Shown here: positions 24,791 to 36,837 of the stretch, one piece after another
Position numbering within the stretch: position 1 is the first letter of the stretch
How the letters are laid out: each line of letters begins with the position of its first letter
Source of the DNA: Nicotiana tabacum
Lineage: Eukaryota; Streptophyta; Magnoliopsida; Solanales; Solanaceae
Length of the DNA: 64,000 nucleotides
Direction of reading: 5' to 3'
Assembly: GCF_000715075.1 (NCBI RefSeq)
Contig: NC_134097.1
Coordinates: 71,705,190 to 71,769,189, forward strand
Notes under the pieces: model-generated
The model's input: the letters and a program-made list of their open reading frames with translations, nothing else
Database searches by the model: none
Told to the model about the DNA's origin: nothing
Made by a program: the position numbers and the translations under genes

Positions 24791-25130
24791 TTTATGCCTT
24801 TGTTCTATGGGCGGGCTCCCAACTTCAATACTTGAAATTAAAGACTGAAATGTATGCCTCTGTTATCTGGACGGGCTCCCAACTTCAACACTTGAAATGT
24901 AAAGACTGAAATGTATGCCTCTGTTATCTGGGCGGGCTCCCAACTTCGACGCTTGAAATATAAAGACTAAAATGTATGCCTCTGTTATCTGGGCGGGCTC
25001 CCAACTTCAATGCTTGAAATGTAAAGACTGAAATGTATGCCTCTGGTGTCTGGGCGGGCTCCCAACTTCGATGCTGAAATGTAAAGACTGAAATGTATGC
25101 CTCTGTTATATGGGCGGGCTCCCAACATCA
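24791..25130 (-). repeat. Tandem array 1, unit about 61 bp
   Basis: About six copies of a unit that, on the plus strand, contains TATGCCTCTGTTATCTGG, GGCGGGCTCCCAACTTC and TGAAATGTAAAGACTGAAA. It lies in the element's 3' region. Confidence 0.88.
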
Positions 25131-25149
25131 ACAACAACTTTAAAAATAA

Positions 25150-25870
25150 GCGCCATTCCTCTCTTCAGGCGGGCTCCTGACTTCAAATACACAACTTTTA
25201 AAAACGTCTTTCCTCTCTTCAGGCGGGCTCCTGACTTCAACAACATCTTTGAAAATAATCGCCATTCCTCTCTTCAGGCGGGCTCCTGACTTCAACCAAT
25301 ACATCGCCATTCCTTTCTTTAGGTTGGTAAGATTTCAACAACTTTTAAAAACGCCTTTCCTCTCTTCAGGCGGGCTCCTGACTTCAACAACAACTTTGAA
25401 AATAATCGCCATTCCTCTCTTCAGGCGGACTCCTGACTTCAACCAATACATCGCCATTCCTTTCTTTAGGTTGGCAAGATTTCAACAACTTTTAAAAACG
25501 TCTTTCCTCTCTTCAGGCGGGCTCCTGACTTCAGCAACAACTTTGAAAATAATCGCCATTTCTCTCTTCAGGCGGGCTCCTGACTTCAACCAATATATTG
25601 CCATTCCTTTCTTTAGGTTGGCAAGATTTCAACAACTTAAAAAACGCCTTTCCTCTCTTCAGGCGGGCTCCTGACTTCAACAACAACTTTGAAAAACGCC
25701 TTTCCTCTCTTCAGGCGGGCTCCTGACTTCAACCAATACATCGTCATTCCTTTCTTTAGGTTGGCAAGATTTCAACAACTTTTAAAAACGCCTTTCCTTT
25801 CTTCAGGCGGGCTCCTGACTTCCATCAATAAATCGCCATTCTATTCTTCAGGGGGGCTCCTGTCCTCAAC
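25150..25870 (-). repeat. Tandem array 2 with about 147-bp higher-order period
   Basis: About eleven copies of a CTCTTCAGGCGGGCTCCTGA-type unit. A variant unit (CTTTCTTTAGGTTGGCAAGA) recurs at about 25313, 25459, 25607 and 25749, so three sub-units form a longer period of about 142-148 bases. Array 2 shares its GGCGGGCTCC core with array 1, suggesting one ancestral unit. Confidence 0.85.
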
Positions 25871-25915
25871 AACTTCTTTTTTTTTTCAAATTCAAACTTC
25901 TTCTTTTTTTTTTCA

Positions 25916-26830
25916 TATTATCCTAGGAGAAAATTCATCAGACTAGGATTTGATATCTTATCTTAGGAGAAAGATTCATCGGACTAAGATTTGATATCTT
26001 ATCTTGGGAGAAAAATTTCATCAGACCAAGAATTTGACTCTAGGAGATAAATCGTCAGACTAGGTCCATTTTGTTGTGATCTTAGGAGAAAGATTCATCC
26101 GACTAAGATTTTATCTTGGGAGAAAAATTTCATCAGACCAAGATTTAGACTCTAGGAGATAAATCGTCAGACTAGGTCCATTTTTTGTGATCTTAGGAGA
26201 AAGATTCATCCGACTAAGATTTTATCTTGGGAGAAAAATTTCATCAGACCAAGATTTTGACTCTAGGAGATAAATCGTCAGACTAGGTCCATTTTGTTGT
26301 GATCTTAGGAGAAAGATTCATCCGACTAAGATTTTATCTTGGGAGAAAAATTTCATCAGACCAAGATTTTGACTCTAGGAGATAAATCGTCAGACTAGGT
26401 CCATTTTGTTGTGATCTTAGGAGAAAGATTCTTCCGACTAAGATTTTATCTTGGGAGAAAAATTTCATCAGACCAAGATTTTGACTCTAGGAGATAAATC
26501 GTCAGACTAGGTCCATTTTGTTGTGATCTTAGGAGAAAGATTCATCCGACTAAGATTTTATTATATTATCTTGGGAGAAAAATTTCACCAGACCAAGATT
26601 TTGACTCTAGGAGATAAATCGTCAGACTAGGTCCATTTTGTTGTGATCTTAGGAGAAAGATTCATCCGACAAAGATTTTATTATATTATCTTGGGAGAAA
26701 AATTTCATCAGACCAAGATTTCTATCTTAGGAGAAAATTCATCGGACTAAGATTTGATATCTTATCTTGGGAGAAAAATTTCATCGGACCAAGATTGTAT
26801 CGGGGGGGAAGTTCATCAGATTAGGACTTT
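25916..26830 (-). repeat. Tandem array 3, unit about 112 bp
   Basis: Six copies starting GATCTTAGGAGAAAGATTC at about 26078, 26189, 26301, 26413, 26525 and 26645, flanked by partial units. Each unit has three related 37-base sub-units of the form NTAGGAGA...TCRGACTAAGATT. It is unrelated in sequence to arrays 1 and 2. Confidence 0.88.
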
Positions 26831-29627
26831 TTATCCTAAGAGGAAAATGTAAAGATCAATGATTTGAGAAACTTACCTTTGCAATTTCTTCTTTTCTTTT
26901 CTTTTTCCTTTGCGCTGCTTTGTTCTTGCTTGCTGGGGATAATACAGCTGTGGGAGTCTCCTTTCTTCCCCTCCTCCATTCTTTATATATTTTTTTCTTT
27001 TTCTTTTTCTTTTTTTTTATCTTCTCTCAACACTGCTGGGGATAAAGTGTTATCTTTTGGGATAACGTTGTTGAGGATAATGCTGCCGGGGAATTTTATC
27101 CCTTTAAATCGATGCTTCATTCTTCCGGAAGCTACTGGGGATGATAATGGCTTTTTGCTTTTCTGAGCACAAGCGTCATCCCTTTATTCTGTCTGCTGGG
27201 GATAACTTCCTCCATTGAAACTTATTATGTTGGGGCAACACTGGTTCAAAGACCACTTCCTTGGTGTTATCTTTATTCTTCCCCAGATGGGTACCTGATT
27301 TCCAGAAAATTTTCTAATTGAAAAGAAAATTTTCTGCCCCAGTTTGATAAACTTTTTTTTTTCTTTTTTTTTATGGCATGCCTTTCCGTCATCAATGCCA
27401 TTTCCTTTACCTGTTTCAAATCAAAATTTGTTAGCTTAAAGCGTGGTAGTTGGCTGTGATACTCCACTGGGATGGTTTTTCCCTTTTTCCTTCCATACTC
27501 TGCGTCCCACAACTTGTTGGGGATGATATTATTTGCTGGGGATAATCCTTTTCTGCTGGGGATATCCCTCTTCTTTCGTGGCATGGTTCGGAAACTTGCA
27601 TTTTCCCGACCTTTTAGTCTCGCATGAATTTCCCAAATCATGCTCATTACTCTCCTTGTTTGTCCACTGGCCTTGGCCTTGAGGTTTAATAACTTTTGAT
27701 TTTGGCAAGGATATCCCTCTTGACACTCGTCAATCCTTTTGTTAATTCCCTTTTGTTAGGGATATTTTTCTTGACACTGGCCTCGCACTTTTTCCTTGCT
27801 GACTATACCACTTGGATGTACTAGCCAGATCTCATCTTGCATAATTGGAAAGCTGATGGCCTATTTTGAAGTCATTTCCCACTGGTTCTGACCAAACAGA
27901 CTCTACTGGGGAATTTTCTATGAAAGGAGAAAGATAAAAAGGAACAGAATAAAAGACAAAGGAAAAAGATGACTCTTTAACAAAAGAAACTATAAATAAA
28001 AACCTATCAAACGCAGACACCGACTCTAATGGTCATGACATGCATATGTGGTCTATCCTCTGCCGTCAATCGTCTTTCCAGATCTTCCCTTGACAATTCC
28101 CCATCTGATTCCCAATCTTATTCGACTTGTAGTGCCCGAAGGGTTTTCACTATCAAGCCTCTCTCATTTTGGTTTTTCTCTCAGCTTTCATCGCCTTATG
28201 GTGTCCGTGAAGATTTTCACCGATAAGACTCTCTCATTTGTATCACTTTCTAGCTGGGGATTTGGAGTGTTGCTGGTATGACTCTATCTGCTGGAGATTA
28301 GAGTCCTTTCTGTTGTGGAACAGAATGTTATGTTCGCCGGTAAGACTCTCATTCGTCTGACTTGACATCTTTTGAAGACTGATCAGAAGGTCTTTCTTTG
28401 GACCGTAATGCGGGTTTTGGATAGGCTAGAAAGAAAGGGTATTAAAAGGCTCAAAAACAAAATAAATTTGGGGTTTTAAAATTACAACCTTCGGAACCAA
28501 TTTTGCTTACAACGAGTACAACTCTTGCCCCAGTTTCTTGCTTGGGGATTATTTATTTATTATTTTTAATTTCTTTTTACACCATGACCGAGCCGTGAGG
28601 CGCCTACGTATCCTCTTTGAGGAATCAGGTCAAACGTAGTTCCCAATTCCTCTTTTTTTTTTCTTTTGACTTTCCTTTGTTTTTTTTTTTTATCATTTTT
28701 CTTTTCTTTCATTTTTTTTTTGTTGATTTTTTTTCTTTACCTTCAGGCTCGTATTTCCTGGTCGTTGCTATTGATTCCGAACGAGGGGTATGAAAGAAAA
28801 TAAATAAGGCTCAAAAGGGGTAACGAAGGATAAAGTGTTTAGGTAGCAGAACAAAATGCCTTCGTCATTCCAGTCTTCAAAACATGCCAAGTGCAAACAA
28901 CACAATTGAACATAGATTTATAGTCTCTTCCGACGGTGCTGGTCTTGACAATTGTGTTAAACACTTGCTTTTTCAATTGTCATTTCTAAAGCACTGCTGG
29001 GCGACACTCTCATTCTCATGAACGACCCTCATGCCAATTTGGCGAACCCTGCATTTAACGATTTTCTTTATGTTTAACTTGCCCCAGTTCCACATGATTC
29101 GGGCTTCAAATAATCTCAAACCGTTCTTATTTCCTTTAAATTCTTTAATCACCTTCCGAGGGTTTTATGATTAACTTTTAAGATTAGGCCCAAATTGTGC
29201 GCGCATGTCATGTTACTAGAATCGACGTTGAATAGAAGCAAAACAAAAGGGTAAAGAAAACTAAACAAAGAAGATGAAAAAGACTGGAATTTGCTTTTAG
29301 ACAAAAGGTAGAACCGTTTAAACGACAAAATAAACAGTTACAACCCTAAAACTAAACCAGATAACACCACATTAGGTACTAGACAAATAAAAGGATAAGG
29401 GGGTTTGACCACAAGACAATATCCGAATTACAACCCTAAAATAATCTGGACGAATGAAATGACAACAAAATAAACCACCAAAACTCCTCTCTGGCTGACC
29501 AGGATATGGAGTGCCTTTCCAATTGCCCAATACGGTGTTTTAGCCATCATCATTGCCAAGACCGTTACCAACTTCAATATCATTATCATCAGTTAGCGGC
29601 TTTCCGGGATGACTCAAAAATTCCATA
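26831..29627 (-). other. 3' untranslated region of the gag-only element
   Basis: There is no supported gene. It is rich in pyrimidine runs, with dispersed TGCTGGGGAT motifs on the plus strand (exact at 26931, 27034, 27194, 27534 and 27554, with variants up to 28543). Frames of up to 124 codons here show no RT, protease or integrase motif. Confidence 0.7.
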
Positions 29628-31064
29628 TTACCAGGCATCCTCCCCATCATGATGTGCAGGTAAAGGATTCTGCGCGATATTCTGGGTGTCATTACCTTGG
29701 ATCACAATCAGATTTTCCTGGATCATCCTTTCTATTTCTTTTTTCAAATCCCGACAACTTTCAACATTGTGCCCCTGGGCATTGGAATGGTATTCACACC
29801 TTTTAAAAGGGTCAAAGCTTCTTGCACGTGGGTCCAGATGATTTGGAGGAATAGATGCAATCATGTCGTGATGTTTTAACCTCTCAAATAAGCTTTCATA
29901 GGACTCTCCTATTGGTGTAAAATTATCTTTCAACCTTCGTTCCCCTTTATACTTCTGGCTTGGATGTGGGTTATAGGGTACCTGAAAGTTATGTGGAGGC
30001 TTCTGGAGATTTTGTGACGCTCGTGCTCGCCTTCTGGGGCGTTTTGGTGGTCGGGCAACATACTGAGGTGGAACAATAGAGTGTTGTGGGTTCTGAGGGG
30101 GATAATATTGCTCAGGGGATTCATAGATAACTTTAGGAGGCTGCTCATACCTTCGAGATGTTCTCCTAGGACCTCTTCTTGACCCTGATGTCATAATGAT
30201 TTCTTCAATCTTCTCATTTGTGTCGCAAAAATTATCAGACTCAACCCGGACAGTGTGAGTTGCAGCTTTTAAAACTGCTTGACTTATAATTTTTCCTGTC
30301 TTAAGACCATTCTCTATTATTTCTCCCATCTTGATTGCTTCCGAGAAGGATTTGCCAACTACGGACATCATGTTTTGAAAGTAATCTGGCTCTTGTGCTT
30401 GAAGGAAGACAGTTATTAGCTCGTGGTCATCCATGGGTGGCTTAACTCGAGATGCTTGCTCTCTCCATTTAATGGCATATTCCCTGAAACTTTCACTTGG
30501 TTTCTTCTTCAGGTTTGAAAGGGAAATGCGGTCTGGGGCAATGTCGATGCTGTATTGGAACTGTTTGACAAATGCTTGTGCCATGTCGCCCCAGACATAC
30601 CAGCGAGACGTGTCTTGATCCATAAACCATTCGGAAGCTACTCCCGTAAGGCTTTCCACAAAATAAGCCATCAATAATTCTTCATTTCTTCCCGCACCTC
30701 TCAGTTGATTGCAATACCTTTTCAGGTGGGCAATGGGATCTCCATGTCCATCGTACTTTTCAAATTTGGGAGTCTTGAAACCAGGCGGCAAGTGGACATC
30801 GGGGAACATACATAGATCTTTGAAGGCAACACTCTTTTGGCCAGACAACTCTTGCCTGTTTTTCAACCATTGTTCTAAGTTTTTCACCCTTTGGGTCATT
30901 TCTTCTTGTACCATCTTTCGGGCAGGCTCTTCAATCTTTGAAGGAAGATCTAACGAGTACGGGTGGTACTTAGGAGAGTGGTACTGCTCTTGTTGTGTCG
31001 CAAATTGTGATTCATGACGAGGCTGTCCTTGCCCACTGGCCCATGCTTGACATACTCCGGTCAT
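29628..31064 (-). CDS. Gag protein of the giant-LTR element
   Basis: This is an intact frame of about 478 residues from the first ATG at 31064; the same frame is open up to about 31139 without an ATG. The Retrotrans_gag domain holds FEKYDGHGDPIAHLKRY, then ASEWFMDQDTSRWYVWGDM and SFREYAIKWREQASRV. A Pro/Arg-rich basic stretch follows, then a single knuckle CEYHSNAQGHNVESC (C-x2-H-x5-H-x4-C) as in Ogre-type gag. It ends at TAA with no pol frame after it. Gag would form the particle that packages element RNA; without its own pol it must use an autonomous relative. The real start may lie upstream through splicing, as happens in Ogre elements. Confidence 0.88.
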   Translation of the reverse strand: MTGVCQAWASGQGQPRHESQFATQQEQYHSPKYHPYSLDLPSKIEEPARKMVQEEMTQRVKNLEQWLKNRQELSGQKSVAFKDLCMFPDVHLPPGFKTPKFEKYDGHGDPIAHLKRYCNQLRGAGRNEELLMAYFVESLTGVASEWFMDQDTSRWYVWGDMAQAFVKQFQYSIDIAPDRISLSNLKKKPSESFREYAIKWREQASRVKPPMDDHELITVFLQAQEPDYFQNMMSVVGKSFSEAIKMGEIIENGLKTGKIISQAVLKAATHTVRVESDNFCDTNEKIEEIIMTSGSRRGPRRTSRRYEQPPKVIYESPEQYYPPQNPQHSIVPPQYVARPPKRPRRRARASQNLQKPPHNFQVPYNPHPSQKYKGERRLKDNFTPIGESYESLFERLKHHDMIASIPPNHLDPRARSFDPFKRCEYHSNAQGHNVESCRDLKKEIERMIQENLIVIQGNDTQNIAQNPLPAHHDGEDAW

Positions 31065-31904
31065 TTGCTGTTTCAGTATTCTATTTTTTCCCGGCACAGT
31101 AGACTCTTGTTGAACCCTCTGAACAAACCGACCAACTCAACTTTCTTCACAATTCAAAACAAAACATGTTAGAATGGACTCAGTCGGTTCTTATTACTAG
31201 CAACATCTTTTTCCCTTTTTTCATTTTCTTTTTCATTTTTTGTTGTGGTCGAATCTTATGGAGATTGCCTACGTATCATGACCCCGCATGAATCAGACCT
31301 TGCGTATTTCGGACCAATAAAATATAAACAATACTAAACATTTTTTTTTAATTTTCATATTAAAACAAATTGGGTTTCAATGGTTTGAAGATGACCTACA
31401 AACTCGAAAATCAAACAACCCACATATTTTAATCAAAAGATTTACAAACTCCAAAAATAAAGGGCCAGCTCTTTCTCTGTTTGACAAATGCAACCGAGCG
31501 GTTATTTTTGCAAACGTGGCCCCTTCCAAATTTTGAGGCCATAGAGGATTATTTTATGACACTTTACAAACTTGTTCATTCTTTTACGAAAATAGCCTTT
31601 CGACAACTGAAAGATACTCTAAGGCTATTTCGGCAAGAACGGTTTAAGACGCGGCCGAAGCTGGCTCGGCTTATTTTGACCAAAAATCTAAACGGTATTC
31701 ACCTGACCGTTGACTCTTTGTTTTTTTGTTTTTTAAATTACAATAAAAGCCAGGTGTTGCAACACGGCCCTTCAGCGCCTCGGGGACGAAGATTTTTTAA
31801 GGCTGTGTGGGTCAACTGGACCAAATTTTACAAAATGACCCAAAGGTAGCTGTTTATGCAAAGTCAGCCTTCCGGCGTCCCTTTCGGGAACATTCGGCTA
31901 TGTC

Positions 31905-32180
31905 ATGATAGCGTCTCCCGACTTCTTTATGACAAAATTAAAAATTTGACATGTTTTTTATTGGCTATTTTTTAGCAAAAGGGGAGGTTGGACACCACTC
32001 GACTTATTTATGACAAAATAAAAAAATTTGACACTTTTTTTTATTTATTTATATTTTTGGCTATTTTAGCAAAAATGGAAGCTAGACACTGCCCGACTTA
32101 TTTATGACAAAATTAAAATTTTGACACGTTTTTTATTTATTTATTTATTGGTTTTTGGCTATTTTAGCAAAAATGGGGGT
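31905..32180 (-). repeat. Three imperfect copies of a unit of about 90 bp
   Basis: Each copy has CCCGACTTNTTTATGACAAA, then TTTGACAC/ATG with T runs, then GGCTATTTTAGCAAAAATGG. It is a local duplication in the leader. Confidence 0.75.
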
Positions 32181-32619
32181 TGGACCCGATGAGGGTTGCC
32201 TACGTATCTCACATCCGGTGAGAATCAAACCCGCGTAGTTTGGGCAGGTCATGAATAAAGTAAATAAACTGATTTTAAATTATTATTATTATTTGATTTT
32301 GTAAAAGAACTGCTTTAAAAGAAGAAAGGAAGTATATATATATTTTATTTTATTTTTGATTTTTGATTGATTTTCTTTTTGAAAGAAAGACTTCTAAGAA
32401 TTCCTTTTCTTTTGATTTGAACTTTGATAATTTCAAAAGTAAAAGGAAGATTTTTTTTTGTTTGAATTTTTATTTGTTTTCTCTTATTCTAAAGAAGAAA
32501 GAAAATATTTTTTTGGAATTTTACCTCTAATAAAAGAAATGCTTTTTAATTGTTTTTTTTGAATTTTGAATTTTCTTTTCAATTTTTAAAGAAGAAGGAA
32601 AATATTTTCGGATTTGTTT

Positions 32620-32729
<110 letters not shown>

Positions 32730-33921
32730 TAAAAAGACTTTCTAAAGAAGTCAATAATGAAAAATATTTTTGGATTTTTTGTTTTAAAAATTGGGAGTCT
32801 AAAAAAAACTTTTCTAGACTTTTTGGCAGGACAAATATTTTTGCAACAAATAAAGATATATATACACTTTTTGGAAATAAAGAAAAACTTTTTGGATTTA
32901 TATATATATATATTTGCAACAAATAATAAAACCACTTTCAACGGCCGACTCTTTTTATTTTATTATTTTTATTTTTATTTTCAACGCCCGACTCTTTTTA
33001 TTTTAGTATTTTTATTTTTATTTTGGCATCTAAACAAATAAATAAATAAAAACCCATTTTAAAAACAAGACTCTTTTTCATTTTCATTTTTATGGCAAGA
33101 CAAACTATTTTTTTTCTAATTTGTTTTTTTTTGAAAAACAAGACAGAACAACAACTCTTTTTTTTTTTCTATTTTTCCTTTGCTTTTAATAAAACAAACT
33201 AATAAGACATTTTTTTTTATTTTCTCAAAATTTCGGCAGAGTTTTGACAGTATTTGAGCATTGTTTTTTTTTTCAAAAATAAACAATCAATTCCCTAACC
33301 GCTATTTTTTCTTTTTCAATTTCAAAATATTATTCCTGATATTCAAAAGTCAGTCAACACACAAATCCGGATCAAATAAATGCACAAGTAGCAGCAAGTA
33401 AGATGCATCAGGATGGTCATTTTCATTTTTTTGGTACACCTGTCCTAGACAGACCCAACCCTTGTGTTGAGCCTCCAAAGTCAAATGCACGTGATGCAAA
33501 CAATCGCTCCTACTAGGGATCCGGCATGAAGCTGAGTTATTCTAAGTGAAAAAACCTGAGGCATATTGTTCTAGACCTGGCTCACCCAAGTGGACAGCTT
33601 GAGCCGAAGTGGGGGCAACGTACCGGGAGCACGAAAGTCTGCCCGGCCTAGTTACTTGTCCCAACTTCGTCTTATTTGGTATGACTTCTAACAGAAAGGT
33701 GGGCCACGCGCACGTGTACACCATAAGTTCAGAAGACTCAGAAAGAAGAAGGGTTTCGTAGCAGTTTTATATACACAATTCAGATAATATTAAAGCGGTA
33801 AAAGCATCATTTAGCACATTAAGCATATATCATGTAAAAATCAGATAATAAATAAAGCCAACTATAACAGTTATTTTAAGCTCGAATTCTTGAACCCTGA
33901 ACCAGTGGTTCTGGACTCTGT

Positions 33922-33939
33922 TCCCCAGCAGAGTCGTCA
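33922..33939 (-). other. Primer binding site, tRNA-Arg type
   Basis: On the minus strand TGACGACTCTGCTGGGGA starts four bases inside the 5' LTR. It closely matches the complement of plant tRNA-Arg 3' ends (TGGCGACTC..CTGGGGA), as reported for Ogre elements. Confidence 0.8.
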
Positions 33940-35984
33940 GAGCTGTCACACCTCCTTTTTCCGCCCCCGCGAGGGTGCAAGGGAGTTTTCTCCAATTAAA
34001 GGACAGTCGAAATGGGATTTGTTTGTTTGTTTCAGAGTCGCCACCTGGGAATTTTAAGGCGTCCCAAGTCACCGGTTTTAATCCCTGAATCGAGGAGAAT
34101 ATGACTCTGTCTATTTAACAGTCTGCGCACCAGAAATCCGGATAAGGAAATCTGTTAACCCGGGAGAAGGTGTTAGGCATTCCCGAGTTCCGTGGTTCTA
34201 GCACGGTCGCTCAACTGTTATATTCGGCTTGATTATTTTGATTTGTAAAATACATTTTTATTGCATGATTTTATTGTTACCGCTTCTATTTATATTTAAA
34301 GACCCTTCTTTGAATCGAATCACGCGTACGTATATTCGTGTTATAAATTATATTTTTTTTTAAAACATGAGGAGTTGTGTCACGCGCACGTGTACACGAT
34401 AATATAGATAATATATTTATTAAAACAATTATTTTCAAAATTGTGCTTAAATAAAATCAAAAACATTCGCCCTTTTTGTATAATTAAGTAGTGAACCTCA
34501 CATCTCGGGGTTTTATGAAATTAATAATGATATTCCCCGAGGAATCCCTTTTATTAAATATTCGATCGAAGTTGTGCGAACGCATAATCTGAATTGCTGT
34601 TAGAAATATAATCAGGTTACGCGAACGTATCCCTAGTCACAAAAATATTCTTGATAAGGTTCTCTACAAATTGTTATTACGTGTTGACCGCGAGCCTTAT
34701 TTTACACATATGAATCATATATCTCAAATTTTAAAGAATTAATGGCGTGAAGAAGAAAACAGACAATATGTATCTAAAACTACTACCATTTTTATCGTGG
34801 ATACAACATTAATATATCAATAAATCGAATCGCATTTAAAACTGGAAAAGAATTAATTTGATAAACAAATTAATAGTTTCCGAAGAATTTTTATTGTTAT
34901 ATTTAATGCGAACTCTATTTCTACATATCCTTGACATAAAATGTTGCAATTTGTGCTTATAAATCCCATATCCTTCTCATATACTTGTTTTTAGTCCAAA
35001 GTTATAATTGTTTGGTTAATTTGCTTACAATGGTAGATAAGAATCAAGTTGATAAGAAAGAGAACTATTATACAAATTGATTCAATAAAATTGCATCACA
35101 TGCAATATAGTTGTACGTTTGAACCATTCCTAATATTCTAAACTCGTAACGAACTGTATCAACTCACCTTCCACATATGATTATATATATACTCATCATC
35201 ATGCCATATATGAACATACAACTTATATCAATCTAAACCAAAATCAGATTTTTACAAGATATACTAATAATGTAATTTCTTGATACTTCCATTCTACTTT
35301 ACATTTAGCTAACAATATTACGGGATGTAATTAATGGCCCATTTTATGCCATGTTCCCTACCTTGATATTTCAATCATGACTTCACTTAATGAAAATTCC
35401 GAAATAGGTGATATTATTACAACATTTAAACGAACTTTAAGAGGTAACAATTATCTTATATTCATTACGCCAAACGTACTACTATATTAATCAACTGAAA
35501 CAAAAACCAAATTTTTAACTAATGAACTTGAACGAATGGAAAACAGAATTATAATTCCCGAACTTCATTAATTTGTCATGTTGAAGCTTTTCGTGACATG
35601 AATTTACAGATATGTACCTGATATTGGAAGCAAAAGAAAATGAAGATGAGAATCAGCAGCAGTAATAACAGTACAACAGCAACAACTGCCCAGCAACAGT
35701 AACAACCCAGTAACAGACCGGTGGAGTAGTAATCCCAAAAATAAAAACTTCAAGCTTTGAATGAAACAACAACCATTAATACTAATTTTAAACAAAGAAA
35801 GAACGCAGAAGATTTTTTAGTTTTTATTTTTATTTTGAAAGCTTAAATATTTTTCGGAATTATTCTCTCTTAAATGTTCAGCCCTTTTTTCTCTCTTCTA
35901 TTTTTCTTCCCAGATTCGTTTCTCTTATCTGTGTTTTTTTTCTCTCGTATCTGTCTGTATTCTCTTGTCTTGTGTTCAAGACTT

Positions 35985-35997
35985 CATATATATAATC
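35985..35997 (-). promoter_or_regulatory. Putative TATA box in giant-LTR 5' LTR
   Basis: GATTATATATATG on the minus strand is followed by an A/G-rich leader. The same text is at about 21812-21824 in the 3' LTR. Judged by motif and position only. Confidence 0.35.
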
Positions 35998-36837
35998 TCA
36001 TCCCATAAATCTTTTAATCAATTAAAATCAATACTTTTTCTCTACCCAACCCATTATCTTTCCACTCATCCCCATTACATTAAATAAACATATCACACCA
36101 CCCCATTTCATTTTGTCCCCCATGCTTCACTTAAAATAATACAAGATTCCCCCACTAAATTTTGTCTTGTCCCCCCTTTATATTAAATAACCATATCACA
36201 ACCCACCCCATTTCATTTTGTCCCCCATGCTTCATATAAACAATTACAAAATGTACAATACCTAAACTACCCCTCCGATCCTATTGCAAATTACTATTTT
36301 ACCCCCGAAAGTACTATAAATTACCAAACTACCCATCAGCTATAACACATCAATTAATCAAACTTAACCAAAATATAGACAATATGATTAATTTCTAACA
36401 ATGTTCAAACAACAAATTTCATGAACATGATTTCTTCAATATTTCAACAACAAATCACAACAATAAGAACAACAACAACGACCCAGCATAATCCCACAAG
36501 TGGGGTCTGGGGAGAGTAATATGTACGCAGACCTTACCCCTACCCCGAAGGGTAGAGAGGCTGTTTCCAGGAGACCCTCGGCTCAAAAAAGCAATAGGAG
36601 ATGATATATTAGTACCATAGAAATGCGTAATAAAAATAACAACAATAACAACAACAATATATAAAAGATACGAAATATGGAATACAGTATACAAAATACG
36701 AAATACGAAATAGATGGTTGGTATAGTACAACTAGAAGGGAAAGCCCTGCATCAATAGACGACCAATGGCATTCCTAGTCTAACTCCTAACTGGATAGTC
36801 TCCCTCTATTGCGCTGTAGAAATATTCACACTCTTCC

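Noticed and set aside
25249..25946. ORFs of 141 and 85 codons with repeated peptides
   Set aside because: They are translations of the tandem array in the 3' region; the repeats do not keep one frame throughout and lie antisense to the element.
24791..26830. CRISPR-like array because of regular repeats
   Set aside because: Units are contiguous tandem repeats without unique spacers, in a plant retrotransposon.
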